From Sulfitobacter sp. (GTDB lineage Bacteria > Pseudomonadota > Alphaproteobacteria > Rhodobacterales > Rhodobacteraceae): a stretch of DNA of 34,647 bases. Shown piece after piece: positions 1-8,637 of the stretch (positions within the stretch are counted from its first letter, which is position 1; the number at the start of each line of letters is the position of its first letter). Position numbers and translations under genes: made by a program. The notes under the pieces are model-generated. The model worked only from the letters and a program-made list of their open reading frames with translations, did not search any database and had not been told where the DNA came from. The stretch spans positions 1 to 34,647 of the forward strand of contig JABDKA010000103.1 of NCBI GenBank assembly GCA_013002405.1, in the 5' to 3' direction.

Positions 1-136
1 GATGTTGATGCTCATGCTGCACGGCGAGAAAGGGGGCAGCAAAACAGGCATCTCTGAATACACGCTGGGCGCCAAGGAAGATGGGCCGATCAAGCCTGAT
101 GGCAACCTGGTGATGGTGGTTGTTACGGCGAAGTAG
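1..136 (+). CDS. 3' end of an unidentified protein (partial)
   Basis: An open frame enters from the left edge (codons in phase with base 2) and stops at TAG 134-136, giving about 44 residues that end in LVMVVVTAK. Three in-frame ATGs lie in the first 16 bases, but with no upstream sequence the start cannot be judged. The tail has a Gly/Lys-rich stretch followed by a short hydrophobic beta-like strand. I recognise no family. The gene ends 14 bp before a strong hairpin that separates it from the convergent argG, so it is probably a real gene end rather than a chance frame. Confidence 0.55.
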   Translation, partial: MLMLMLHGEKGGSKTGISEYTLGAKEDGPIKPDGNLVMVVVTAK

Positions 137-150
137 TCACCCCTGCCGAC

Positions 151-180
151 GCAGCCCGGAAGAAAGGCCGGGCTGCACCC
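151..180. terminator. Hairpin terminator between the left-edge gene and argG
   Basis: A perfect 9-bp inverted repeat, GCAGCCCGG (151-159) and CCGGGCTGC (168-176), encloses an 8-nt loop. A short T-run (ACCCTTT) follows on the + strand. It sits between two convergent stop codons (136 and 185), so it probably ends transcription from both sides. The T-run is weak on the + strand and absent on the - strand. Confidence 0.65.
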
Positions 181-184
181 TTTG

Positions 185-1453
185 TCAGTCGAACCGTGGC
201 AGGCCCGCGTCTGGCACCTCGGGCTTGTCCACGTCCTGTTTGCGGCGTTCGTCCCGCGCGGCCAGCAGGCGCAGGCGCAGGGCGTTGATACGGATAAAGC
301 CCGCCGCATCCTTCTGGTCATAAGCGCCCCGATCGTCCTCGAAGGTCACGTGCGGCTCGGAATAGAGGCTCTCGTCGGACCAGCGGCCCACGACGCGGGC
401 AGATCCCTTGTAAAGCTTCAGACGCACGGTGCCGGAGACGTGTTCCTGGCTCTTGTCGATGAGCGCCTGGAGCATTTCACGTTCCGGGCTGAACCAGAAA
501 CCGTTATAGATCAGTTCGGCGTAGCGGGGCATCATCTCGTCCTTGAGGTGCGCGGCACCCCGGTCCAGCGTGATGGATTCGATGCCGCGATGGGCTTCGA
601 GCAAGAGGGTACCGCCGGGCGTTTCGTAAATCCCCCGCGACTTCATGCCAACAAAGCGCCCTTCCACAAGGTCGAGACGCCCGCAGCCGTGCTTGCCGCC
701 CAGCTCGTTCAGCTTGGTCAAAAGCTCCGCCGGGCTTAGCTTTTCGCCGTTGATCGACACGGCATCCCCCCGCTTGAACCCGATTTCGATGAATTCGGGG
801 GTATCGGGCGCATCTTCTGGGTTCACTGTGCGCTGATAGACGTAGTCGGGCGCGTCTATGGCCGGATCCTCCAGTACCTTTCCTTCCGAAGAAGTGTGCA
901 GCAGGTTCGCGTCCACGCTAAAGGGCGCTTCACCGCGTTTGTCCTTGGCGATTGGTATCTGGTTCTTTTCGGCGAAGTCGATCAGCTTGGTCCGGCTGGT
1001 CAGGTCCCATTCACGCCAGGGCGCGATGACTTTGATATCGGGGTTCAGCGCGTAGGCGGCCAGTTCGAAACGGACCTGGTCGTTGCCCTTACCGGTCGCC
1101 CCGTGGGCCACGGCATCGGCCCCGGTTTCTGCTGCGATCTCAACCAGGCGCTTGGAAATCAGCGGCCGTGCGATTGATGTGCCCAGCAGGTAGAGCCCTT
1201 CGTAAAGGGCATTGGCGCGGAACATCGGGAAGACGAAGTCGCGGACGAATTCCTCGCGCACGTCTTCGATATAGATGTCTGAGGCACCCATCATCTCGGC
1301 CTTCTTGCGAGCTGGTTCCAGCTCTTCCCCCTGGCCCAGATCGGCGGTGAAGGTCACAACCTCGCAGCCGTATTCGGTTTGCAGCCATTTCAGGATGATC
1401 GAAGTATCAAGACCGCCGGAATAGGCGAGCACGACTTTTTTGGGCGCGGACAT
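185..1453 (-). CDS. argG: Argininosuccinate synthase
   Basis: A 422-residue cytosolic enzyme that joins citrulline and aspartate using ATP to make argininosuccinate, the penultimate step of arginine synthesis. The N-terminal ATP-binding motif AYSGGLDTS is at residues 10-18. GTSIARPLI (about 91-99) and [14 protein letters not shown] (about 117-130) are the other family signatures. The frame stays open far upstream (to 2104, antisense to ilvA). The start is set at 1453 because homology begins there with [14 protein letters not shown] and an AAAGGA ribosome site lies just upstream. The C-terminus carries a short charged tail past the usual end of the family. It is transcribed divergently from ilvA across 126 bp. 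Confidence 0.97.
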   Translation of the reverse strand: MSAPKKVVLAYSGGLDTSIILKWLQTEYGCEVVTFTADLGQGEELEPARKKAEMMGASDIYIEDVREEFVRDFVFPMFRANALYEGLYLLGTSIARPLISKRLVEIAAETGADAVAHGATGKGNDQVRFELAAYALNPDIKVIAPWREWDLTSRTKLIDFAEKNQIPIAKDKRGEAPFSVDANLLHTSSEGKVLEDPAIDAPDYVYQRTVNPEDAPDTPEFIEIGFKRGDAVSINGEKLSPAELLTKLNELGGKHGCGRLDLVEGRFVGMKSRGIYETPGGTLLLEAHRGIESITLDRGAAHLKDEMMPRYAELIYNGFWFSPEREMLQALIDKSQEHVSGTVRLKLYKGSARVVGRWSDESLYSEPHVTFEDDRGAYDQKDAAGFIRINALRLRLLAARDERRKQDVDKPEVPDAGLPRFD

Positions 1454-1479
1454 GGGATTTCCTTTCTCACTTGCCGCGC

Positions 1480-1568
1480 GAGGTATCGGGTTTTCGCAGG
1501 CTGAGCAAGATGAGGCTGGCGCGTTGACCTCCCGTGCGCGCATCCCTATCGAAGTCTGAGGTATCGGG
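1480..1568. repeat. 11-bp direct repeat in the argG/ilvA intergenic region
   Basis: GAGGTATCGGG occurs at 1480-1490 and again, identically, at 1558-1568. The copies are 78 bp apart centre to centre and sit at the two ends of the 126-bp divergent region. One copy lies just upstream of the argG ribosome site, the other just before the ilvA start. They could be paired regulator sites, but this is inference; the right copy also overlaps the ilvA leader. Confidence 0.4.
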
Positions 1569-1579
1569 AGGCACCGGAG

Positions 1580-2812
1580 ATGAAAGAGAATTTCCAGGCG
1601 ATGGCGACCTTGGCCGCAGCCAAGATGCGTCCGGTTTTTCCCGTCACGCCGCTTCTGAAGAACGAATTGCTGTCGGAGCGGTTCGCGGCCGAGATCTGGC
1701 TCAAGCGGGAGGATCTGACCCCGGTACGCTCCTACAAGCTGCGCGGGGCCTTCAACGCGATGCGGAAGGTGATCCCGGACCAGACGCTTTTTGTCTGTGC
1801 CTCCGCCGGGAACCACGCGCAGGGTGTGGCCTTCATGTGTAAACATTTTGGGGTTAGGGGTGTGATTTTCATGCCCGTGACCACACCCGATCAGAAGATC
1901 CTCAAGACCCGGATGTTTGGTGGCGACCATGCCGAAGTGCGGCTGGTCGGGGACTATTTCGACGAAACGCTGGTGGCGGCGCAGGAATTCTGTGCCGAAC
2001 AGGGGGCGCATTTCCTGTCGCCCTTTGACGATGACGACGTGATCGAGGGGCAGGCATCGGTTGCGGTGGAGATTGAGCAGGATCTGGGCCGCGTGCCGGA
2101 CCATATTATCATGCCCGTGGGCGGCGGCGGACTATCGGCGGGTGTGGTCGGCTATTTCGGGGATGAGTGCCGATATACCTTTGTCGAGCCGTCGGGCGCC
2201 AAGAGCCTTGCAGCAGCCATTGACGAAGGCGCGCCGGTGGACGTCTCGCCCATAGATTCATTCGTGGACGGGGCGGCGGTGGCCAAGATCGGCGCGCGGC
2301 CCTTTGAGAAGCTGAAAGGTGTGAACCGTGCGGACATCATCAACCTGCCCGAAGACCGCATCTGCTGCACCATCGTTGAGATGTTGAATGTCGAAGGCAT
2401 CGTCCTGGAACCGGCTGGCGCCATGTCGATCGAGGCACTGGGCGATGTGCGCGACCAGATCAAGGGCAAATCGGTGGTTTGCGTCGTAACCGGTGGGAAC
2501 TTTGACTTTGAACGGTTGCCGGAAGTGAAGGAACGCGCGCAGCGGTTTGCGGGGCTGAAGAAATACTTCATCCTGCGCCTGCCCCAGCGGCCTGGTGCGC
2601 TGCGCGATTTTCTGGACCGCCTGGGCCCGCACGACAACATCACGCGGTTCGAGTACATGAAGAAAAGCGCGCGCAATTTCGGATCAGTCCTGATCGGAAT
2701 CGAGACGGACAAGCCCGAGAATTTCGACAGTCTGTTTCAGCGGATTGGCGAAAGCGGCTTTACCTACACTGATATCACCAACGACGAAACGCTTGCGCAA
2801 TTCGTGATCTGA
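1580..2812 (+). CDS. ilvA: Threonine ammonia-lyase (biosynthetic, short form)
   Basis: A PLP enzyme that deaminates threonine to 2-oxobutanoate, the committed step to isoleucine. It has 410 residues. The PLP lysine lies in SYKLRGAF (K53), the substrate loop is SAGNHAQG (about 75-82) and the phosphate-binding loop is [10 protein letters not shown] (179-188). A single ACT-like regulatory domain (about 328-400, beginning [16 protein letters not shown]) fits the short-form family of about 410 residues rather than the two-ACT E. coli enzyme. The ACT domain implies allosteric control, probably by isoleucine (family knowledge). The start is ATG 1580 after GGGAGGCACCGGAG. An ATG at 1601 is possible but would trim the conserved N-terminus. 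Confidence 0.95.
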   Translation: MKENFQAMATLAAAKMRPVFPVTPLLKNELLSERFAAEIWLKREDLTPVRSYKLRGAFNAMRKVIPDQTLFVCASAGNHAQGVAFMCKHFGVRGVIFMPVTTPDQKILKTRMFGGDHAEVRLVGDYFDETLVAAQEFCAEQGAHFLSPFDDDDVIEGQASVAVEIEQDLGRVPDHIIMPVGGGGLSAGVVGYFGDECRYTFVEPSGAKSLAAAIDEGAPVDVSPIDSFVDGAAVAKIGARPFEKLKGVNRADIINLPEDRICCTIVEMLNVEGIVLEPAGAMSIEALGDVRDQIKGKSVVCVVTGGNFDFERLPEVKERAQRFAGLKKYFILRLPQRPGALRDFLDRLGPHDNITRFEYMKKSARNFGSVLIGIETDKPENFDSLFQRIGESGFTYTDITNDETLAQFVI

Positions 2813-2821
2813 GGGAAAGCC

Positions 2822-3628
2822 ATGCAGTTTGACGAAAAATCCATGGTGATCACCGGCGGCGGTTCGGGCATCGGCGCGGCCATCGCACGGGCGGCGTCAG
2901 CCAAAGGCGCGCGTGTCTGCGTGGCGGATCTGGATCAGGGCAAGGCGCAGGCCATCGCGGATGAGATCGGCGGGATCGCCGTTCAATGCGACGTGGGGGA
3001 TGAGGCGGCCATCCAGTCCGTCATCGAAAGGGCCGAGGCGGCCCATGGCCCCGTTGATATCTGGGTGTCGAACGCCGGGCTGGGCAAGGGTGATCCTTCG
3101 CACGCCGCCTCTCAACCCAATGAGCACTGGGAGCTGAACTGGCAGGTCCACGTGATGGCGCATGTCTATGCTGCACGCGCGCTGCTCCCTTCGATGATCG
3201 AGCGGGGGTCCGGGTATCTGGTCAACGTTGCATCCGCCGCCGGCTTGCTGAACCAGATCGGCGATGCAGCCTATTCGGCGACCAAGCATGCCGCCGTCAG
3301 CTTCGCGGAATCGCTCGCCATCACACACGGCGCGGACGGGATCGGTGTTTCCGTTGTCTGTCCGCAGTATGTTGCGACGCCCCTGCTGGGCCTGTCGGAC
3401 GCGGATGCCCGGGCGAACCTGCTCACGGCCGATGATGTGGCCGAGGCGGTTGTTGCGGGGGTCGAGGCGGAGAGGTTCCTGATCCTGTCCCATCCCGACG
3501 TAGCCAAGTACGCCGCCCATCGCGGAGCCGATCACGACCGCTGGGTCAGTGGCATGCAGATGCTGCGCGCAAAGGCGATTGAGACTTTTGGTGAGGTTTC
3601 GGTCGAGAATTTCTACAAGCTGGTCTGA
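2822..3628 (+). CDS. SDR-family NAD(P)-dependent oxidoreductase
   Basis: A 268-residue classical short-chain dehydrogenase/reductase. The cofactor loop TGGGSGIG is at 11-18, D37 follows beta-2 (VADLD) and suggests NAD(H) preference, NAG is at 84-86, and the catalytic set is S138, Y151 and K155 (YSATK). The substrate cannot be read from sequence. It starts 9 bp after the ilvA stop behind a GAGGGAAAG ribosome site, so it is probably co-transcribed with ilvA, although no isoleucine-pathway role follows from that. Its last 16 bp overlap the 3' end of the convergent HPt gene. Confidence 0.9.
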   Translation: MQFDEKSMVITGGGSGIGAAIARAASAKGARVCVADLDQGKAQAIADEIGGIAVQCDVGDEAAIQSVIERAEAAHGPVDIWVSNAGLGKGDPSHAASQPNEHWELNWQVHVMAHVYAARALLPSMIERGSGYLVNVASAAGLLNQIGDAAYSATKHAAVSFAESLAITHGADGIGVSVVCPQYVATPLLGLSDADARANLLTADDVAEAVVAGVEAERFLILSHPDVAKYAAHRGADHDRWVSGMQMLRAKAIETFGEVSVENFYKLV

Positions 3629-3957
3629 GGGGAAAGCCGCGTCGGCAGATCCTGGAGGAATTCCGACTTGGACAGCCGATAGAGTTCGAGAATTTTCGGC
3701 AGATCAACCTGCGCTGCGTCACCCTTTGCCGCCCGCGTCTCCCCCCGCTGGCAGGCCTGCGCGAAGTCCGCAAAGCCCAGGTTCATCGCGCTGCCCTTGA
3801 GAAAGTGCAGATCTTCTTGCAGCTTTTCGGGCTCGCCCCTCGCTTCCAGCCGGGTGGCCACCTCATCGACCTCCTGCAGGAACAGCGTGACCAGCTCCTC
3901 AAAGTCCTCGGGCCCCACTTCACCGTGTAACTGACGTACCTGGTCCCATTCGATCAT
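3613..3957 (-). CDS. Stand-alone histidine phosphotransfer (HPt) protein
   Basis: A 114-residue, mostly helical cytosolic protein. The phospho-accepting histidine is H51 in LHFLKGSAMNLGF, with the usual following Lys and Gly. There is no kinase or receiver domain, so it would shuttle phosphate between receiver proteins. The divergent neighbour 148 bp away encodes a receiver-PP2C phosphatase with an intact phospho-Asp site. That makes it the obvious partner, either as phosphate donor or sink (inference from position). The 3' end overlaps the SDR gene by 16 bp on the opposite strand. Confidence 0.85.
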   Translation of the reverse strand: MIEWDQVRQLHGEVGPEDFEELVTLFLQEVDEVATRLEARGEPEKLQEDLHFLKGSAMNLGFADFAQACQRGETRAAKGDAAQVDLPKILELYRLSKSEFLQDLPTRLSPQTSL

Positions 3958-4105
3958 AAGGCTTACCTCCGGACCCCTAATTTGCCCCGATTGGTAAAGA
4001 ATTCCTCTCGGATTGGGTCCGAATTAGGCGCAATTTGATCCTTCATCCGGCGTTAAGCCCGGGCGCTGTACCGGGGGTGAAACAGATCCAGGGGTGCCCC
4101 GGCAG

Positions 4106-5389
4106 ATGGTCCTTATCGTTGATCAAGAAGGCTTTGACGGCGGCCTTCCGCGCGAGGGTGCAGGCCGTCTGGTGCTGGTCGTCGATGACAGCAGGATGCA
4201 GCGCCGGTTGCTGGTGAAACTGCTACTGCGCTGGGGTTTTGACGTGATCGAGGCCGAGGACGGGAATGAGGCGCTGTCGCTTTGTCGGACACACAGGCCG
4301 GATATCATCCTCAGCGATTGGGTCATGCCCGGGCTCTCCGGGCCCGAATTCTGCGCAGCGTTCCGCCGTCTGTCGGGGAGCCGCTATGCCTATTTCATCC
4401 TCCTCACCTCCAAGAGCGAGAAGGACGAGGTGGCGGAGGGGCTCGATTCCGGGGCGGATGATTTTCTGGTCAAGCCGGTCAACGGCAGTGAGCTGCGCGC
4501 GCGGATCACCGCCGGAGAGCGGATCATCGAAATGCAGCGGGCCCTGACCGAGACCAACCGCAAGATGGCCGATACGCTGGCCGAACTGCGCCGGGTCTAC
4601 GATTCGCTCGACAAGGACCTGCAGGAGGCGCGCGATCTTCAGCAATCGCTGATCCGCGAGAGGTTTCGCGCCTTCGATGTCGGTAACCTGTCCCTTGTGC
4701 TGCGGTCCAGCGGTCACGTGGGGGGCGATCTGGTGGGCTTCTTTCCGGTCGATGGGCGGCATCTGGGGCTATTCGGGATCGACGTGTCGGGCCACGGGAT
4801 CAGTTCAGCCCTGATGACCGCGCGCCTCGCGGGCTATCTGACAGCGGGTACGCCCGATCACAATATCGCCCTGGGCCGTGATGCCGATGACCGCGTGGTG
4901 CCCCGCCCCCCGTCGGAGGTGGTGACAGAACTGAATGAGCTGGTCCTGGGTGAGATGGAGACGGAGCATTACTTTACCCTCATGCTCGCCTTTCTGGATA
5001 TGCAGACGGGCCTGGTGACACTGTCACAGGCCGGTCATCCGCATCCCATCATCCAGCGCGCCAATGGCCTTGTGGAACAGGAGGGGCCCGGCGGTCTGCC
5101 CGTGGGTCTGGTTGAGGGTGCACGGTACGAGGCCTTTGAGATCCAGCTTGAGCCGGGGGACCGACTGATGATCCTGTCGGATGGGGTCACCGAATGCCCG
5201 GACCGGGCAGGCAATCTTTTGGGGGAGCAGGGGTTAGAGCGGATAATTGTCCGTCTGAGGGATATCCGGGATACCGCCTTTCTGGAGGCGCTGATCTGGG
5301 AACTGGCCCGTTTCGCGGGATCAGAGGAGTTTCCCGACGATGTCTCAGCGCTGGTTTTCGATTACAAAGGCCCGCCCGAGACCGACTGA
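4106..5389 (+). CDS. Response regulator with PP2C/SpoIIE phosphatase output
   Basis: A 427-residue soluble protein. The receiver domain spans about 21-135, with acidic pair D27/D28, phospho-acceptor D71 (LSDWVMPG), T101 and K123. A helical or coiled-coil linker (about 140-185) follows. The SpoIIE/RsbU-type PP2C domain (about 195-425) has metal ligands in GGD (206-208), GIDVSGHG (D226), LSDG (D359) and PDDVSALV. Such proteins dephosphorylate an anti-anti-sigma factor in partner-switching systems. The layout resembles RbaY of Rhodobacter capsulatus, which acts with RbaV/RbaW (family knowledge), but no RbaV/RbaW-like gene is in the window. The chosen start is ATG 4106 behind AGGGGTG; an in-frame GTG at 4094 would add four residues. 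The 3' end overlaps the Nudix gene by 28 bp. Confidence 0.9.
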   Translation: MVLIVDQEGFDGGLPREGAGRLVLVVDDSRMQRRLLVKLLLRWGFDVIEAEDGNEALSLCRTHRPDIILSDWVMPGLSGPEFCAAFRRLSGSRYAYFILLTSKSEKDEVAEGLDSGADDFLVKPVNGSELRARITAGERIIEMQRALTETNRKMADTLAELRRVYDSLDKDLQEARDLQQSLIRERFRAFDVGNLSLVLRSSGHVGGDLVGFFPVDGRHLGLFGIDVSGHGISSALMTARLAGYLTAGTPDHNIALGRDADDRVVPRPPSEVVTELNELVLGEMETEHYFTLMLAFLDMQTGLVTLSQAGHPHPIIQRANGLVEQEGPGGLPVGLVEGARYEAFEIQLEPGDRLMILSDGVTECPDRAGNLLGEQGLERIIVRLRDIRDTAFLEALIWELARFAGSEEFPDDVSALVFDYKGPPETD

Positions 5390-5823
5390 CGCAGGTACCG
5401 GGCCAGGAACATCCGGTCCCCATCGTTCCCCAGTGCGGATACGGCATCGGGGGCAGGCAGGGTCAGGGTGGCATGATCCGGCTCAACCGGTGCGCGGATC
5501 TGTTGCACGGGCTGTGCCAGATAGACATGGCACAGCTTTTCCGCCCAAAGATCATATTCAGGCATAAAGACAAAACGCCTGAAGGCCCCCAGCCTGCGTG
5601 GGTAACCGATGCGCCAGCCGGTTTCCTCCAACACCTCACGGTGCAGTGCCTGCAAGGGCGATTCGCCCGGATCAATGCCGCCGCCGGGCAGTTGCACATC
5701 CACTTTGGGCGCAAGCTGTGCCGTCAGCAACAGCCGCTGGCCCAGCGGCAATATCGCATAGGCACCCGCGCGCAGCCGGTACTTTCTGTCGCGCATCGGT
5801 GGCATGCCCACCCGTTTGATCAT
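5362..5823 (-). CDS. Nudix hydrolase
   Basis: A 153-residue protein with a complete Nudix box: G48-x5-E54-x7-REVLEETGW (62-70). Members cleave nucleoside diphosphates linked to another moiety; the substrate here is unknown. The flanking LPGGG and the compact length resemble MutT-like house-cleaning enzymes. The start at 5823 has AAAGGGG close upstream, and an alternative ATG exists at codon 7. The last 28 bp overlap the end of the convergent receiver-PP2C gene. It is divergent from hslO with a 75-bp gap. Confidence 0.88.
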   Translation of the reverse strand: MIKRVGMPPMRDRKYRLRAGAYAILPLGQRLLLTAQLAPKVDVQLPGGGIDPGESPLQALHREVLEETGWRIGYPRRLGAFRRFVFMPEYDLWAEKLCHVYLAQPVQQIRAPVEPDHATLTLPAPDAVSALGNDGDRMFLARYLRQSVSGGPL

Positions 5824-5828
5824 CGCCC

Positions 5829-5856
5829 CTTTATCCCTTAGTTGCGGCCCCTATAT
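5829..5856 (+). promoter_or_regulatory. Possible heat-shock (RpoH-type) promoter for hslO
   Basis: CCCCTATAT at 5848-5856 resembles the CCCCATnT -10 box of sigma-32 promoters. CTTTATC at 5829-5835 is a poor match to the CTTGAAA -35 box, at a spacing of 12 bp. A start near 5864 would leave about a 35-nt leader before hslO. Hsp33 genes are commonly heat-shock regulated, which is the main reason for proposing it. Confidence 0.28.
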
Positions 5857-5898
5857 GGATGCGGTATGCCAACCGGCCCCCGATAAGGAAACCCCCTG

Positions 5899-6894
5899 AT
5901 GTCCAAGCAACAGCCGCCCGGAACACAGATCGCATGGGACGACAGCGTGCTGCCGTTTCAGCTCGATGCCTCCGACATCCGGGGCCGTGTGGCCCGCCTG
6001 GACGGCGTTCTGGACGGGATTCTTGGCCAGCACGACTATCCGCCGCAAGTGGAGGCGCTGGTGGCCGAGATGGCTTTGCTGACCGCGATGATCGGCCAGA
6101 CGGTCAAGCTGCGCTGGAAGCTGTCGCTGCAGGTGCAATCAAAGGGCGCCGTTCGCATGATCGCCACCGATTACTACGCGCCCGAGGAAGAGGGGCGTTC
6201 GGCCCGGATCCGTGCCTACGCCAGCTATGACCGCGACCGCGTCACCGACGGCGACCCGTTTGAGCAGGTTGGAGACGGTTATTTCGCGATCATGATCGAC
6301 CAGGGTGAGGGGATGAAACCCTATCAGGGCATCACGCCTCTGGCCGGTGGATCGCTCTCCGCCTGTGCAGAGGCCTACTTTGCGCAGTCCGAACAGCTGC
6401 CGACGCGGTTCCAGCTCAGCTTTGGCCGCTCTTCCGGCCTGGATGAGGTGGAACACTGGCGCGGCGGTGGCGTAATGCTCCAGCACATGCCCAAGGCATC
6501 GCCCTTTGCCGCCTCCGGTCAGGGGACCGGGGAGATCCTGCGCGCCGGTGATCTTGTTGATGGCGATGAGAAAGAGAACTGGAACCGCGTGAACATCCTG
6601 CTCGACACGGTCGAGGATCTGGAACTGATTGGCCCCTCTGTGCCGCCGACGGATTTGCTGCTGCGCCTTTTCCACGAAGAACAGCCGCGGGTCTATGATG
6701 CACAGGCGGTGCGGTTTGGCTGCACCTGTTCCGAGGACCGCGTGCGGCAAAGCCTGTCGATCTACTCCGCCAGCGATATTGAGAAGATGACCACCGATGA
6801 GGGTCGCGTCACGGCGGATTGTCAGTTCTGCGGCGCCCACTATGACCTCGATCCGGCCACCGTCGGGTTCGAGGCGACCTCCCCCGGTGAGTGA
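5899..6894 (+). CDS. hslO: Redox-regulated molecular chaperone Hsp33
   Basis: A 331-residue cytosolic holdase that becomes active when oxidised. The C-terminal zinc/redox switch is intact: C275-x-C277 (GCTC) and C308-x2-C311 (DCQFCG). These cysteines bind zinc when reduced and form disulfides under oxidative unfolding stress. The N-terminal two-thirds is the substrate-binding domain (LPFQLDASDIRGRVARLD near the start). The ribosome site AAGGA lies 9 nt before ATG 5899. It overlaps the next Nudix gene by 8 bp, so the two are probably translationally coupled. Confidence 0.96.
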   Translation: MSKQQPPGTQIAWDDSVLPFQLDASDIRGRVARLDGVLDGILGQHDYPPQVEALVAEMALLTAMIGQTVKLRWKLSLQVQSKGAVRMIATDYYAPEEEGRSARIRAYASYDRDRVTDGDPFEQVGDGYFAIMIDQGEGMKPYQGITPLAGGSLSACAEAYFAQSEQLPTRFQLSFGRSSGLDEVEHWRGGGVMLQHMPKASPFAASGQGTGEILRAGDLVDGDEKENWNRVNILLDTVEDLELIGPSVPPTDLLLRLFHEEQPRVYDAQAVRFGCTCSEDRVRQSLSIYSASDIEKMTTDEGRVTADCQFCGAHYDLDPATVGFEATSPGE

Positions 6895-7483
6895 CACCTT
6901 CGACCAGATCCGCACCGCGCTAAGGCGCGAGGGGGTTGAGACATCGGACTTCGATCTGAACCCCGATGTGACGCTGCCAGAGGGGCGGCGGCTGCGCCAG
7001 GCGGGGGTTCTGGCGCCCCTGATTGAACAAAACGGGCGACTGGAGCTATTGCTGACCAAACGCTCCTCCGCGCTCAAGCACCATCCGGGGCAGGTGGCTT
7101 TTCCGGGTGGCAAGCAGGATGAGGGGGACGCAGATGTGGTTGCCGCAGCCCTGCGTGAGGCACGCGAGGAGATCGGTCTGCCGACGGATCTGGTCGAGGT
7201 GCTGGGCACCATGCCCGCCCATGAGACCGTGACGGGCTTTCAGGTGACGCCGGTGATTGCGCGCATCTCCGCCTCATTCCGGATCGTGCCGGAACCCGGT
7301 GAGGTGGATGAGGTCTTTGCCGTCCCGCTCGATCATGTGATGAATCCGGCGAACTACCTTGTCGAATCGCGGCGTTGGCGCGGCACCCGGCGGCATTATT
7401 TCACGGTGCCTTACGGGCCCTATTACATTTGGGGCGCGACCGCGCGTATGTTGCGCGCATGGGCAGAACGGATGAAAACCTGA
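6887..7483 (+). CDS. CoA pyrophosphatase-type Nudix hydrolase
   Basis: About 198 residues starting at GTG 6887, inside the end of hslO (8-bp overlap). The frame is open further upstream, but that part overlaps the hslO zinc domain and looks non-coding. The motif LLTKRSSALKHHPGQVAF (about 55-72) followed by PGGKQD is the CoA-pyrophosphatase signature (UPF0035/NudL type). The Nudix helix REAREEIGL is at 90-98. Family members hydrolyse CoA, often oxidised CoA, to 4'-phosphopantetheine and 3',5'-ADP. Pairing with redox-activated Hsp33 would fit an oxidative-damage clean-up role, but that is inference. It overlaps cca by 25 bp. Confidence 0.9.
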   Translation: MSDTFDQIRTALRREGVETSDFDLNPDVTLPEGRRLRQAGVLAPLIEQNGRLELLLTKRSSALKHHPGQVAFPGGKQDEGDADVVAAALREAREEIGLPTDLVEVLGTMPAHETVTGFQVTPVIARISASFRIVPEPGEVDEVFAVPLDHVMNPANYLVESRRWRGTRRHYFTVPYGPYYIWGATARMLRAWAERMKT

Positions 7484-8637
7484 TACCCCCTGACACGCCG
7501 TGGCTGACCGATCCCGCCGCGCGGGCGGTTTGTGCCGCCCTGCAGGCCGAGGGGCACCATCTCTATTTCGTGGGCGGTTGCGTGCGCAACGCGCTGTTGG
7601 GGCGTCCTGTCAGCGATGTGGACATGTCGACGAACGCGCGGCCCGAAGAAGTGACGCGTCTGGCCGAAGCCGCAGGACTGAAGGCCGTGCCGACCGGGAT
7701 TGACCATGGCACTGTCACGGTGGTTTCGGACGGACACCCGTTTGAGATCACAACCTTCCGCAGGGATGTCGAAACCGATGGGAGGCGCGCGGTGGTCGCC
7801 TATTCAGACGATATTGCCGATGACGCGCGGCGGCGCGATTTCACCATGAACGCACTTTACGCCACGCCAGCGGGTGAAATCGTCGATCCACTGGGCGGTC
7901 TGCCCGATCTGCGGGCGCGCCGGGTCCGGTTTATCGAAGACCCCGCAGCGCGGATCCGGGAGGACTATCTGCGCATCCTCCGCTTCTTCCGTTTCACGGC
8001 GACCTATGGCGATCCAGCCCTTGGTTTCGATGCGGAGGCGCTTGCGGCAATCGCAGCGAATCTCGACGGATTAGAGACACTTTCCGCCGAACGCCTGGGC
8101 CACGAGATGACGCGCCTGCTGACCGCGCCCGAACCTGCACCAGCGGTCGCGGCGATGCGGCAGGTGGGCGCGCTGGGCCGGGTTTTGCCGGGTAGCGATG
8201 ACCGCTGGCTGGGGCCTCTGGTGCATCTGGAGCAGGAAGTAGGCATTCCCGCGGACTGGCGCGCCCGTCTGGCGATCCTCGGAGGTGAGGACGTGGCAGT
8301 GTGGCTGAGGCTGAGCAAGGCAGATGGCCGGATGCTGGAGAAGCTGACGGCCCACGGGTTCGGAGCGACGACCCTTGCCGAGATTGCTTATCGCGAAGGG
8401 GTAGAGGTGGCGCAACAAACCCTTCTGATCAGGGGTGCAGTGGCCGCAGAAATCCCGCAAAAGTGCTTTTTAGACACGATAACCGACGCTGCGAAGGCCG
8501 AATTTCCGATCAGGGCAGCGGACCTCATGCCGCGCTACAAAGGCCCCGCGCTGGGGGAAAAGCTGCGCGCGCTTGAGGCGGATTGGATCGCCTCGGGCTT
8601 TGCCCTGACGGCGCAGGAACTGATCGACCGGGCCTGA
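7459..8637 (+). CDS. cca: CCA tRNA nucleotidyltransferase / poly(A) polymerase family
   Basis: About 392 residues. The nucleotidyltransferase core shows GGCVRNALLG (39-48), catalytic DVD (53-55) and the RRDFTMNAL motif (125-133) with downstream DYLRILRFFRF (169-179), typical of class II enzymes. Alphaproteobacterial members add CCA to tRNA 3' ends; a poly(A) polymerase role cannot be excluded from sequence. The start at ATG 7459 (MGRTDENLIP) overlaps the end of the CoA-type Nudix gene by 25 bp. The frame extends further upstream without homology. Confidence 0.92.
   Translation: MGRTDENLIPPDTPWLTDPAARAVCAALQAEGHHLYFVGGCVRNALLGRPVSDVDMSTNARPEEVTRLAEAAGLKAVPTGIDHGTVTVVSDGHPFEITTFRRDVETDGRRAVVAYSDDIADDARRRDFTMNALYATPAGEIVDPLGGLPDLRARRVRFIEDPAARIREDYLRILRFFRFTATYGDPALGFDAEALAAIAANLDGLETLSAERLGHEMTRLLTAPEPAPAVAAMRQVGALGRVLPGSDDRWLGPLVHLEQEVGIPADWRARLAILGGEDVAVWLRLSKADGRMLEKLTAHGFGATTLAEIAYREGVEVAQQTLLIRGAVAAEIPQKCFLDTITDAAKAEFPIRAADLMPRYKGPALGEKLRALEADWIASGFALTAQELIDRA

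Noticed and set aside
1454-2104. Long upstream extension of the argG frame, antisense to ilvA
   Set aside because: ArgG homology and a ribosome site begin at 1453; the extension lies entirely opposite ilvA coding sequence or in the promoter gap and shows no family motif.
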